The position numbers were made by a program, and so were the translations under genes. DNA of 64,000 nucleotides, taken from contig CM048750.1 of assembly GCA_026315105.1 (NCBI GenBank), positions 166,436,549 to 166,500,548 on the forward strand, read 5' to 3'. Source of the DNA: Locusta migratoria (taxonomy: Eukaryota > Arthropoda > Insecta > Orthoptera > Acrididae). Shown piece after piece: positions 55,401 through 64,000 of this stretch (positions are counted from its first letter, which is position 1; each line of letters begins with the position of its first letter). The notes beneath the pieces were generated by a model. The model was not told the origin of the DNA, did not search any database, and saw only the letters and a program-made list of their open reading frames with translations.

Positions 55401-55835
55401 TTTGCCTCGCATGGCTACCTTTTCGTCCCATCGGACGATGTTCAACGGGCTCTTCGCCGGAGTATCGTGTCGCAATGGCACAGTGTGTGGCTTTCACTGT
55501 ACAACAATAAATTGCGAACTGTCAAACCGATCCCGACCGCTTGGAGGACATCCTCACGCCCCTCTCGGCGGGAGGAGGTCATCCTGGCTCGGTTGCGGAT
55601 CGGTCATTGCCGTTTCAGCCACCGTCACTTGCTATCCGCCGAACCTGCACCGCTATGCTCCTGCGGTGGACTGCTGACAGTGCGACAAGTTTTACTGACT
55701 TGTGTTAATTTTAATCATCTCCGTGTAGCCCTTCACTTTCCGTCTACTCTGGAGGAAATTTTAGCTGATGACACACGAGTAGCTGCTCGAGTTTTGCGTT
55801 TTATCGACTTGGCCCACTTATCCAAGGATATTTAA
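52489..55835 (+). pseudogene. LINE A3 ORF2: endonuclease deleted, C-terminus frameshifted
   Basis: The start ATG is at 52489. After SNREELKL the sequence jumps directly to GDFNAHH. Compared with A2, 336 nt (A2 positions 23837-24172, 112 codons) are missing in frame, removing the catalytic Glu and most of the N-terminal endonuclease core. The RT is complete (FFDLEKAYD, NGVPQGSVLS, FVDDFAIY), as is RNase H (YTDGSKS, FTAELFALH, WVPGHVGVPGNEAAD), though CSDSLSALQ reads CSDSLSDLQ. One G is lost near 55423, shifting the frame, so the zinc motif (CSCG) is out of frame; the original frame resumes at 55467-55835. It could not mobilise itself. Confidence 0.93.
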
Positions 55836-55932
55836 CCCTTTTAATTGTCTTTTATCTTTAGTTTTTAGCCTCTTGTTGATGTACTGACAGGCACCATTTT
55901 TTTGAGATCATAGCGAATCTATGTTCTTGGCT

Positions 55933-55963
55933 GGGCGCTAATGACCATAGAAGTTGTGCGCCC
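55933..55963 (+). other. 3'-terminal stem-loop of LINE A3
   Basis: GGGCGC/GCGCCC stem with the taatgacc loop, identical to that of A2. Confidence 0.7.
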
Positions 55964-55971
55964 TAAAACCA

Positions 55972-55972
<1 letters not shown>

Positions 55973-56020
<48 letters not shown>
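55973..56020 (+). repeat. Poly(A) tail of LINE A3
   Basis: 48 uninterrupted A residues, longer than in A2 (23), as expected for a recent insertion. Confidence 0.95.
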
Positions 56021-56022
<2 letters not shown>

Positions 56023-56032
56023 ACTCACACAT
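56021..56032 (+). repeat. Target-site duplication of LINE A3, right copy
   Basis: acactcacacat, equal to 50414-50425. Penelope terminal sequence continues after it to about 56070. Confidence 0.92.
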
Positions 56033-56079
56033 ATCCAAACGCAAACGCACCTAGACACACATTTTCAAGGGAGCATATA

Positions 56080-56700
56080 AGATAAACATTAACAAGAGCA
56101 AAACAAGGGTAATGCAATGTTGTTCAAGAAAATCTGGTGATACCGAAGGAATTTGATTAGGTAGTGAAACAAGAAAGGTGGTAGATGAGTGGTGTTCTTT
56201 AGGCAGTAAAATAACATGCAGTGGTCACAGTACAGATAATATAAAAGGCAGAATGGCAATAGGAAGAAAAGCTTTTCTGAAAAGCATTGAATATTAATTT
56301 AAATGTTAGGGAGTCTTTTCTGAAGGCATTTGTATGGACTGTTGCTTTGGTAGTGAAACGTGGATGATAAGTGGTTCAGATAGGAAGAGGATAGAAGCTT
56401 TTGAAATGTGATGCTACAAAAGTATGCTGAAGATTAGATGGGTAGAGCATGTAACTAATGAGGAGGTAGTGAATAGAATTGGAGAAAAATGGAATTTTTG
56501 GCATACTTTGACTAAAATAATGGCTAACTTCTTAGGACACATTCTTTGACCTCAAGGAATCATCAGTTTAGCGTTGGAAGGAAGTGTGTGGGTTGAAAAT
56601 CTCAGAGGGAGATCAAGAGGTGAATACAGTAAACAGATAAAAATGGATGTGGGTTGCAGTTCTTATGAGGAGATGAAAAGGCTTTCTTAGGATATAGTTT
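56080..56700 (+). pseudogene. LINE type D fragment (RT C-terminal region)
   Basis: Decayed plus-strand frames read NKSKTRVMQ, CSLGSKITCSGHS, then RRKAFLK, KLLKC-YKSMLKIRWVEHVTNEEVV in outline, and MKRLS near the end. They match the 40330-40620 fragment (MLKIKWVDHVTN). There are many stops. 5'-truncated. Confidence 0.7.
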
Positions 56701-56724
56701 CCAGACTGAAGACAATGAACAACA

Positions 56725-57250
56725 ATAAAGAAAATATAATAAGTCCTATCACACTTCTCTGGGGTACGCCTAGCGATACTCTTGTCTATGATGAACACTC
56801 ACCACAGAGAACAACATACTGGGTTCTATTAGGTAAGTAGTCTTCAAGCCACTCACATATGTGGGAACCTATTCCATATGCTTGTACCTTTGGCGGCAGT
56901 CTGCAGTGAGGCACTCTGTCAAATACCAGAAATCAATGAATAAGCAGTTTGTTGCCCTTTTTCCATGGCTTACAAGAATTCATGTGACAAAAGGGCAAGC
57001 TGAGTTTCACATGAATGGTACTTTCTATAGCCATGCTCAGCTACAGAGAAAAGATTTTTCCATCTCAAGGGAATTTACTGTATGTGAACAAAGAATATGT
57101 TTACGAATTCTACAGAAAACTGATGTTAATGCTTTCATCTGCAATTATGTGGAACCATTGTTTTACCTTTCTTATAAACAGGAGTCATTTGCATTTTTCC
57201 CAGTCATTTAGGATTCACGATGGTCAAAAGACCCACAGTAAATGCAAGTC
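56725..57250 (-). pseudogene. LINE type E reverse transcriptase fragment (Jockey/CR1-like)
   Basis: The minus strand reads, in order from 57250: TPVYKKGKT, then HGYRKYHSCETQL, AMEKGQQT, FDRVPHCRL, AYGIGSHICEWLEDYL, NRTQYVVL and GVPQRSVIG. These are RT blocks 1 to 4 of a Jockey/CR1-type LINE. The catalytic loop lies beyond the fragment, and PQGS has become PQRS. A gap of a few dozen bases and several stops interrupt it. Confidence 0.72.
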
Positions 57251-58690
57251 AGTAAGGGGCAATGTCATTGATTACTCTTTGTAAAACCAAATATGGATTC
57301 CATATGGAGCTGGTAACTTATTTGTTTCCAGCTCTTTCAGTTGCTTCTCTACTCCAGGGATGCTTTATTAGTATGTATTCCATTTGTGGGTCAGTTCATT
57401 GGTTAAAAAATGGCATGTTTTTATGCTCGTCCAGTGTTTTCTTCATATTAGGCATCATTAGTTCCTTATTCTTGAAATACTTTTTGTGCAAAGAAGATGC
57501 TTTGTTGAACCAATGTAAACTTCAGCTAATTCTCATGTATACTAGTATGAGGACTCTTATTTCCAGGCTGAAACTCATCTCATCTTCTCTTACATCCGAG
57601 CAAGAATGTCTGCTGCAGTTGTTCCTGATAAGGCGACTGAAAAAGGGTGCTATATACACTGGAACTGGGAATTTTTCTGGAATGGAATTTAGGTAATGAA
57701 TTTACATCAAGCTTTTTTGTGCACAGAGTTATTTGCCAATGAATATAATCTAAGTTGAAAACTGCTTTAATGGAAACAATTATTACATTTTCAGAGTTTT
57801 TAATTCAGAGGAAACTGTCACATAAATAGTGAAAAAAATTGTGACAAAGCTCACATTTTAACATGTGCAATCTTAGTTTTAGTCTGCTGCTGTAACACCT
57901 GTTTCAACACAAAGAAAATAACATAACAAATAATCTGTTTGGAGACGCCCTTGCTGAAAACACAATGGTTTTTCAAATTTGATGTTAAAATGCAAGAAAG
58001 TCTTGTAGAAAATAAATCTTTGGAAGCACAAAAAACTTCTTTATAATGGGAATAGGACAGAATAAGAAATAAAGTAATATAATTACAGTACAGCAATCAT
58101 TCACCTGTAGCAGATCAATGCACAGTGTACAGAAACACATAACAGGAAACAGAATTTACACTAGCTGTAAATTAGTATTATATATTTTTCCAGTAAAAGT
58201 ACACACACTCACACAAAATCTCACACACCTAAAACATACATGGCCAGTGATTGATCTGTTTTTCTATGATCTTGGGATTGTATTTTTTGAATGTCTTTGC
58301 ACTTTTTTGTATGTGACTGTGTACTTCATCTAGAAAAAAATGTGTGATACTATTTTTTGTTACATGTTTCTGTGGTTCATGTATAAATCAAATGTAGGTG
58401 AGTGGTTGCTTTTATGTATCCATCCAGCAATTTTCATTATTGTTAAAGAAAAATAATTAGTTAATAAAATCCTCTCAGGCTTCCAGCTGTATCAATGAAT
58501 CATAGCATTCAAATTTAATCCCAAATTGTAGCCTCACAATATATCTAACTTCAGTTCAGCAGAATCCTACAAGTATCATCCGAAACTTGACAAATTATGA
58601 ACATTAGTCCATACAATAAATAAATAAAAAAATAAAAGTAAAAGAAATAATCATATCAGGTCAACACACCATTGACGTAATAAACCGTGA
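57251..58690. other. No gene or classified repeat seen
   Basis: AT-rich DNA. The open frame at 57262-57696 has no recognisable motif and biased composition. Possibly the upstream part of LINE E near 57300. Confidence 0.45.
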
Positions 58691-58985
58691 GACAATGGAA
58701 AGTTGACATTGGAATTCAACAATATGAGGATATTGGCAAATCACCACAAAGGCGTACATTGTGCTGCAACAGGCACAAAAAATTGACACTCAAACACACG
58801 CAACTTCAGCTTTCAACCATTAGCCCTCACCAGAGAAAGACACTATTCACACTAACACTCAAGCACTCTTCACAGATACATAACTTGCATATCCAGCTGC
58901 TGCATTCTGAATCACCTCTGTGGTGAGGGGTTGCAAGGTGGTGATTGGGATGGATACAGCACAGCTTTACGGAGCCTGTAGGTAC
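58691..58985 (-). mobile_element. Penelope-like element P6, 3' terminal part
   Basis: It resembles the terminal unit of P3 (40740-40990): gctgcaacaggcacaaaa, a cttcagctttcaacc-tta block, gcatatccagctgctgca and tgaatcacctctgtggtgagg. It is separated from its nuclease part (63648-63960) by the Gypsy element G4. Confidence 0.65.
58982..58985 (+). repeat. Target-site duplication of Gypsy G4, left copy
   Basis: gtac, repeated at 63644-63647. Confidence 0.75.
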
Positions 58986-59151
58986 TGTAGAGGAATTCTT
59001 TATCTATGCTTTTCTTTATTCAGAAACTCAAACTTCCACTTAAATAAACAAGAAGAAAACTAGACTAAAGCAAGGAACAAATATAACTACTCGAACACAT
59101 TAACACCAAAGAGTATATTTAATCACAGTTGGGAATTAATTTATTCCCACA
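58986..59151 (-). repeat. 3' LTR of Gypsy G4
   Basis: Nearly identical to 63478-63643. TG...CA ends. Adjacent to the polypurine tract. Confidence 0.93.
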
Positions 59152-60604
59152 CAGCCCCCCTTCCAAAGTGTGAAGCACCTGGGATGTAGGGGTATTTAAA
59201 CTTAATCACTCTTCCTGCCCTTGTACGAACAATTGGTGTTGGTGTTGAGTCATGTCGAATAGTCATCTGGGAGTCTGGAGAAACTTCTTCTGAGGCAATT
59301 GTATCGTCGTATGATTGATAATTTATGGTTTCTTCGATTCCGTGTCCTTCTGTGCTGTTTGTCTGGTCATCTGACGTTGGTTCTGGCATCACCCAAGCTG
59401 GTTTCAGTCTTTCAACTGACACTTTACTGTTCTTCCCATTCTGAAGGATCTCAAATGTGTGTTGACCTTGTTTTAAAACTTGGTAGGGGCCTGTATATGG
59501 AGGTTGAAGAGGTGTCCGTGCTGGATCAGTGCGCAGCATTACATGTGTGCAGTCTGCCAGTGCCTTGTGTACAAAAATAGAGTGTGAACTATGACGTATA
59601 GCTGCATCTTATCCACCTGATATCGAATCCTCTGTCTGGTCTGGAAGCAGGGCAGCAGAAAGCAATTCAGATGGGGTTCTTAAAGGTTTTCCATACACCA
59701 TCTCAGATACTGATGTGCCAATATCAGCTTTGTATGCTGTCCGTAATCCCAAAAGTACCAGCGGAAGTGCTTCAGTCCAACTTTCTTGATGCCATATAAG
59801 CAAAGCCTTCAGAGTTTGATGCCATCTTTCCACCATTCTATTGCTGGAAGAGTGGTAACTGTTAATGTGGTGGTGCTGAAAACCACACAGTTTGTTCAGC
59901 TCGCTGAACAGAGTGGATTCGAATTGTCTTCCTTTGTCTGTTATTATGTGCAAGGGACAACTGAAACGTGACAACCAGTGTGCAACGAATGCCGTTGCAA
60001 CAGTCTCAGCTGACATGTCTGGCAGTTGTATGGCTTCAGACCATCTTGTGCATCTATCCACCAATGTGAGTAAATATCGGAAACCTTCAGAAACTGGTAG
60101 AGGACTAAGATATCGAGATGAATATGACCGAATCTTGGTGGTAGGCCTGAAAACTGTCCCACCTCAGGATGTACATGACGTCCCACCTTACACTGCTGAC
60201 AGTGAAAGCAAGCGCGGAACCAACTACGGATGTCTTTCTTAATTGATGGACAGACAGAATGTTCTGTTATCATTTTCACTGTGGTGTTTGCCCCTATGTG
60301 TGCGAGATTCTGCACACTGTCAAACACTACCTTACAAAACTGTGGTGAGACATAGGGGTGTGGCAGCTTTTGAGAAACATCACACCATAACTTAATACCA
60401 CCGCCTGGAACCTGTACTTGATGACCTATCCCTCAGTAATTCTTGAAGCTGACGATCCGTCTTCTGAGCTTTGGTGAGCTCTTCATATGTAAATATTGTA
60501 ACTGCCTCACATGCATGGGAGAAATAGTCAGCCACTATGTTTTCTGCACCACAAATATCTCGCACATCTGTAGTAAATTGGCAAACAAACTCAATGTATC
60601 TCAA
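59141..60604 (-). pseudogene. Gypsy G4 integrase, broken
   Basis: Linker with GAENIVADYFSHA (near 60540). Zinc domain HIGANTT and ACFHCQQC (60320-60200). Catalytic core with MVDRCTRWSEAI, HIITDKGRQFES and MVERWHQTLKALL (60064-59700), so the DD35E acidic residues survive. GPY module GPYQVLKQGQHTFEI near 59480. The end lies at 59141, overlapping the LTR by a few bases. Frame changes at about 60400, 60060 and 59600. Confidence 0.87.
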
Positions 60605-62352
60605 CTGATGAGGTGAGCACTTGCATTTTGGAAGGCTGGCACAATTGGTTTGTGATCCGTATATATCGTTACTGGATGAGCTTCGACATGAGGACAGAAG
60701 TGTTTCACACTCTCATAAATAGCCAGCAGCTTCCTGTCGTAGACACTCCAGATTGTGTGTCGTGGCCGAGTTTTTTCAAAAAGAAGCCTAGTGGCTACCA
60801 AAAATTGTTCACTTTCTGATGTAATGCTGCCCCAATCGCTGTTTGGCTTGCATCAACTGCCATTGCTAATTGCACATCCGATACTGGGTTTGCAAGTGAC
60901 ACTGCTTGTTTCAAACTGTCCTTCAAAGCTCAAAATCATTGTCCATTTCGGGTGTCCACTTAAGCAAACGTTTCCCATTTGTGTAGCATCTGGCAAGTGC
61001 ATCTGTAAGCAGAGCTTGGATAGCTGTTCCTGGTAAATGCTGACAATAAAAATTTATCATTCTTAACAAACGTCGAAGTTGTCGGTAAGTCTTTGGACAT
61101 GACAGCTCCTGCAATGCAGCCAATTTTTCCATCACGTGACACCTTTTATCCGAGGAAAGCCACTTCACTTTTAACTAAAATGCACTTTTCTTCATTCAGC
61201 ACCACACCAAAGTCTTCTAATCTTTGTTGCACTTCAGCCACATGTTTTATGTGATTGTGCACCGCCTGAGAACACTAAAATGTCGTCCAGATATGCAAAG
61301 ATGAAAGGCAATCCCTGCAGCACTTCATCGATAAATCGTTGCCAGGTCTGGGCTGCATTTTCGATCCCAAAAGGCATCCACAAGTACTCAAAAAGACCGA
61401 ACGGCGTGATAACCGCTGTTTTAGGTATGTCCATTGGTGCTACAGGAATCTGATTATATGCTTTCCAGCAATCCAACAATGTAAAAATTGTTGCACCCGC
61501 CAATGGATATGTGAATTCATGAGTATGAGCGCTAGGATATGTGTCAGGAATGGTTCTGGCATTTAACCCACGATAATCTCCGCAAGGACGCCATGAACCA
61601 TCTTTTTTCCTCACCAAATGAAGTGGAGCTGCCCGGGCACTGCCAGATCGTCGAACGATACAAGCATTCAGCATTTCTTCGAAAACTGTCTTAATTTCCA
61701 AAAGCTTATCTGGTGAAATTCTACGGACACAACGCGTGACTGGAGATCCTGTACTTGTACATATATAATGCAATGTCTTATGTTTCACACTGTGTAAGAT
61801 TGGCTGTTGCTGCAAATTGCTGATATGACATATTGTCTTGTCTGTAGCTCTGTCTAATACTCCATTAACTCCATTACTATTGTCTTTACATGTAAGCCGG
61901 CCTAAAGACACGTCCACCAACAGTGCAAAATGAGCCAGAAAATCTGCTCCTAAGATAGGTATGGAAATATCTGCAACTACAAAAGTCCACTTGAAATCAG
62001 TTTCAAAACCAATGTTGATTATCAACTCCTTGTGACCTAGTGTCTTGATTCTAGAATAATTGACAGCTAGCAGTTGTAAGGACTCTATTGCTGACGTGTC
62101 AGGTGTAAAATATGTCGGAAGAGTGCTAACTTCTGAACCAGTGTCCACCAGAAAGACTAAACCTGACCGTTTGTCAGTTATGTACAATCTATGTGATTTA
62201 CTCACACATTTCTGTTCAAGTGCTCGTTCAAATTGAGGATCACAAGATTTAGTATTTTCTGTGGGCACATTACCGTTGTGCTGGGTTCTGACAACAGCTG
62301 CTAAGCGGTGTTTCCCGCGTCGTCGGCGCCTTTTAGAGATGACGCGACCCAT
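60601..62352 (-). pseudogene. Gypsy G4 protease, RT and RNase H, broken
   Basis: An open block of 372 codons (62352-61234) holds the protease (FLVDTGSEVSTLP, near 62140) and RT: APLHLVRKKDGSWRPCGDYR, TIFTLLDCWKAYNQIPV, FGLFEYLWMPFG and FAYLDDILVFS. The usual FSKIDL aspartate context is altered but present. A frameshift near 61250 is followed by the RT end (YRQLRRLLRMINFY) at 61168-60923. RNase H then follows with VYDRKLLAIYESVKHF and IYTDHKPIV (60801-60601). Confidence 0.88.
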
Positions 62353-62357
62353 GGTGC

Positions 62358-63417
62358 CTATTGTGGTCCGCCCTTGCCATTTGGGTAACTACACGGTTTC
62401 GTGCACTTCGTAGCCTGTGGTCCGAACTGCCTATGGTACCAGCAGATGCCGGGATTGTCCTCTTGAGCTTCAGTGAGTTTCTGAGTCGATAGATTAGCGG
62501 AATGCCGTGCCCACGGCCATCTGTTTGTCTCCATCCGACATTCTAATGCTTGCAATCGGTGGGCCAAATTTTCCACCGTCGTTTGTAAATCTAGTTGCGC
62601 TCCTGATAAATTCGGAGTTCATCGACTGGATGCTGCAACGTAAAGTTGCGTATGTTTATCTGTCACCTCTAAAACCTGGTTACTTCGCGCGTTCTCAGTA
62701 TTTGTTGGTGTTAAAGATACTACTGCTGCTGAGCCTACAGTGTCGTGTGCACGATCAGTTACATGTATTGGTTTATCTAAACACTGACCTTCATGTGCTA
62801 TTAGCGTTAATTCCACTTCCAAAGACAGCTGTCATTGCCAGATGTGGAGCAACAACTCTTTTGAAACTACATTAACCTCCACCATAGACCGTAAGTGTCT
62901 CCAGTACTCTGATGGTGTACTGTCGCCTCTTCTCTCATGTTATAACAACTGTGTGACCTACTGTGTAGGTGTCTTGGTACCACGAGTGATCAACGTCGCC
63001 TTGAGAACATGGTAGGTGCGATGGCGTGGAGGTTGTTGAATAATATCAGAGACTACAGCTGTAGACCTCTGATCCAAATTGCTGATGGCTAACATAAACT
63101 GTTCTTAGTCGTCTGTAATTTTCTGCTGTGTGAAAATATTCCCTAAAATTGCGAACCATATTTCCTGTTGCGCTGGCGAAAACTGAGGGGCTCGTAACTG
63201 TAACCCTTGTGCGGACGGCGCTAATGTCACATTTTGTGTGCGGCCTTCCACTCTTGCATGCGTTTGCGGCATAGAAGATATCGCCGGAATTGGTAAATTC
63301 ATTGTGGCTGTTGCTTGTCGTAGAAACTTCCAGAACCTCTAGCTGCCGCTGTAGTTGGTGAATCTCTTCTTGCATTGCGAGAATCAATTTCTCTGCGTCT
63401 TCCATTGCTATTAACAC
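62358..63417 (-). pseudogene. Gypsy G4 gag, broken
   Basis: Likely start near 63417 (MEDAEKLILAMQEE, coiled-coil-like). Then, in another frame, a typical capsid beginning FSPAQQEIWFAILGNIF at about 63160-63200. Decayed text continues to the C-terminal zinc-type segment near 62470-62380 (CWYHRQFGPQATKC, PCSYPNGKG). Several stops and frameshifts. Confidence 0.75.
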
Positions 63418-63477
63418 ACTCTAAACAAGACTGTGATTATTGTGCAGGGACTATTTTCGTCTTGGGGTCACCAATTA

Positions 63478-63643
63478 TGTAGAGGAATTCTTTATCTACA
63501 CTTTTCTTTATTCAGAAACTCAAACTTCCACTTAAATAAACAAGAAGAAAACTAGACTAAAGCAAGCAACAAATATAACTACTCGAACACTTTAACACGA
63601 AAGAGTATACTTAATCACAGCTGAGAATTAACTTATTCCCACA
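63478..63643 (-). repeat. 5' LTR of Gypsy G4
   Basis: Pair of the LTR at 58986. At 166 bp it is short for a Gypsy LTR; no clear TATA box is seen. Confidence 0.93.
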
Positions 63644-63647
63644 GTAC
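63644..63647 (+). repeat. Target-site duplication of Gypsy G4, right copy
   Basis: gtac, matching 58982-58985. Confidence 0.75.
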
Positions 63648-63714
63648 TAAATGGGTGGAAAGAGGTCCAGCTTAGGAATGGAGTGGGGTGGTGAGAGAGG
63701 AGTGGGAAGCAAAA

Positions 63715-63754
<40 letters not shown>

Positions 63755-64000
63755 CATATAGAATGTGTGAGGTGTAGGATGGAAGGGGGCAGGAACTTTT
63801 GGGTGTGGGAAAGAAAGATGTTATAGTAGATTGAGACCTGGATTATTTCAAGATTGGAGAATGTACTGTAAGGAAAACTCCCATCTGTGTAGTTCAGAAA
63901 AGTTGGTAGTGGGAGGGAGGATCCAGATGACCTGGGTAGTGAAGCAGCCATTTCAAATAAAGTGTGACCTCAGCTGCATATTGTGCCACAGGGTTGTCTA
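63648..64000 (-). mobile_element. Penelope-like element P6, GIY-YIG C-terminal part
   Basis: The minus-strand sequence matches P3 downstream of GIY-YIG: a HNMQLRSHF-type stretch near 63980, then LPPTTNFSELHRWEF in family form (63930-63860), then the 3' region. The GIY-YIG core itself would lie beyond the window edge. Confidence 0.65.
63716..63750. repeat. (CA)n microsatellite
   Basis: A CA run in the 3' region of Penelope element P6, in the same relative place as the TG runs in P2 and P3. Confidence 0.95.

Larger units (their letters stand above)
50426..56020 (+). mobile_element. LINE family A copy A3: young insertion with damaged ORF2 and mosaic sequence
   Basis: It has a 5' hairpin at 50426, an intact ORF1 (51033-52439), ORF2 with one internal deletion and one frameshift, a 3' stem-loop (55933-55963) and a 48-nt poly(A) tail, with an exact 12-bp target duplication. 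From about 52210 to the 3' end it is nearly identical to A2. From 51060 to about 52200 it is much more diverged, mainly at third codon positions. Confidence 0.93.
58986..63643 (-). mobile_element. Complete Ty3/Gypsy LTR retrotransposon G4 (decayed)
   Basis: Two 166-bp LTRs (58986-59151 and 63478-63643) flank gag and pol on the minus strand, with a 4-bp target duplication. The LTRs start TGTGGGAATAA and end CCTCTACA on the element strand. They differ at 9 of 166 positions by my count, so the insertion is not recent. A primer-binding-site candidate (TTGGTGACCCC) follows the 5' LTR at 63476-63463, and a polypurine tract (ggaaggggggc) precedes the 3' LTR at 59152-59165. It is inserted in Penelope element P6. 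Confidence 0.93.

Noticed and set aside
52453..55677. A single 1074-codon ORF in A3
   Set aside because: It includes 12 codons before the conserved start and a false C-terminus after the frameshift near 55423, so I annotated ORF2 as a pseudogene with the correct frame.
57262..57696. 144-codon open frame
   Set aside because: No motif, hydrophobic low-complexity translation, AT-rich, and next to a decayed LINE on the other strand; not supportable as a gene.

Overview
The window looks like repeat-dense intergenic and intronic DNA from an insect, most likely an orthopteran (locust or grasshopper). The evidence for this is the LINE and SINE types, notably a tRNA-derived SINE and LINE 3' ends carrying a 'ggactgatgacct' motif, which I recall as abundant in Schistocerca-type genomes. 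The clade is an inference; the repeats and their structures are read directly. I see no bacterial operons, rRNA or CRISPR. The only sequence resembling a host gene is a short region at 18.0-18.5 kb. It holds a probable first coding exon of a CCDC32-like gene on the minus strand and a possible divergent first exon on the plus strand.

Most of the rest is retroelements, often inserted into one another. Two related lineages of I-group LINE are present (ORF1 with CCHC knuckles; ORF2 with APE endonuclease, RT, RNase H and a C-terminal zinc motif). Family A has three copies: A1 (1-4298, minus, decayed), A2 (21700-27620, plus, both ORFs open) and A3 (50426-56020, plus, young insertion but damaged ORF2). 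Family B has two copies: B1 (6870-13034, minus) and B2 (19919-32241, plus). A2 sits inside ORF1 of B2, and a LINE 3' fragment sits inside ORF2 of B2. A2, A3 and B2 each have exact 12-bp target-site duplications (TSDs).

Penelope-like elements (PLEs), with RT and a GIY-YIG endonuclease, occur as fragments at 4.3, 35, 41, 47-48.5 and 63.7 kb. Their terminal repeats form long palindromes at 5.1-5.7, 46.3-46.9 and 48.6-50.4 kb. Inside each terminal repeat lies a hammerhead-like motif: an invariant core flanking a stem that covaries between copies. Ty3/Gypsy LTR elements lie at 13.0-15.3, 41.6-44.9 and 44.9-46.2 kb, and a complete but decayed one with two 166-bp LTRs lies at 58986-63643. Smaller items are two inverted-repeat DNA elements, one TA-flanked MITE, one tRNA-derived SINE, one tRNA-like sequence, fragments of two other LINE types and several microsatellites.

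The features most worth following up are: the apparent mosaic origin of A3 (diverged ORF1 joined to an almost identical ORF2); the paired terminal hairpins shared by LINE families A and B and a 200-bp mini-LINE; the hammerhead-like motif with compensatory changes; and the possible bidirectional promoter at 18.2-18.5 kb.
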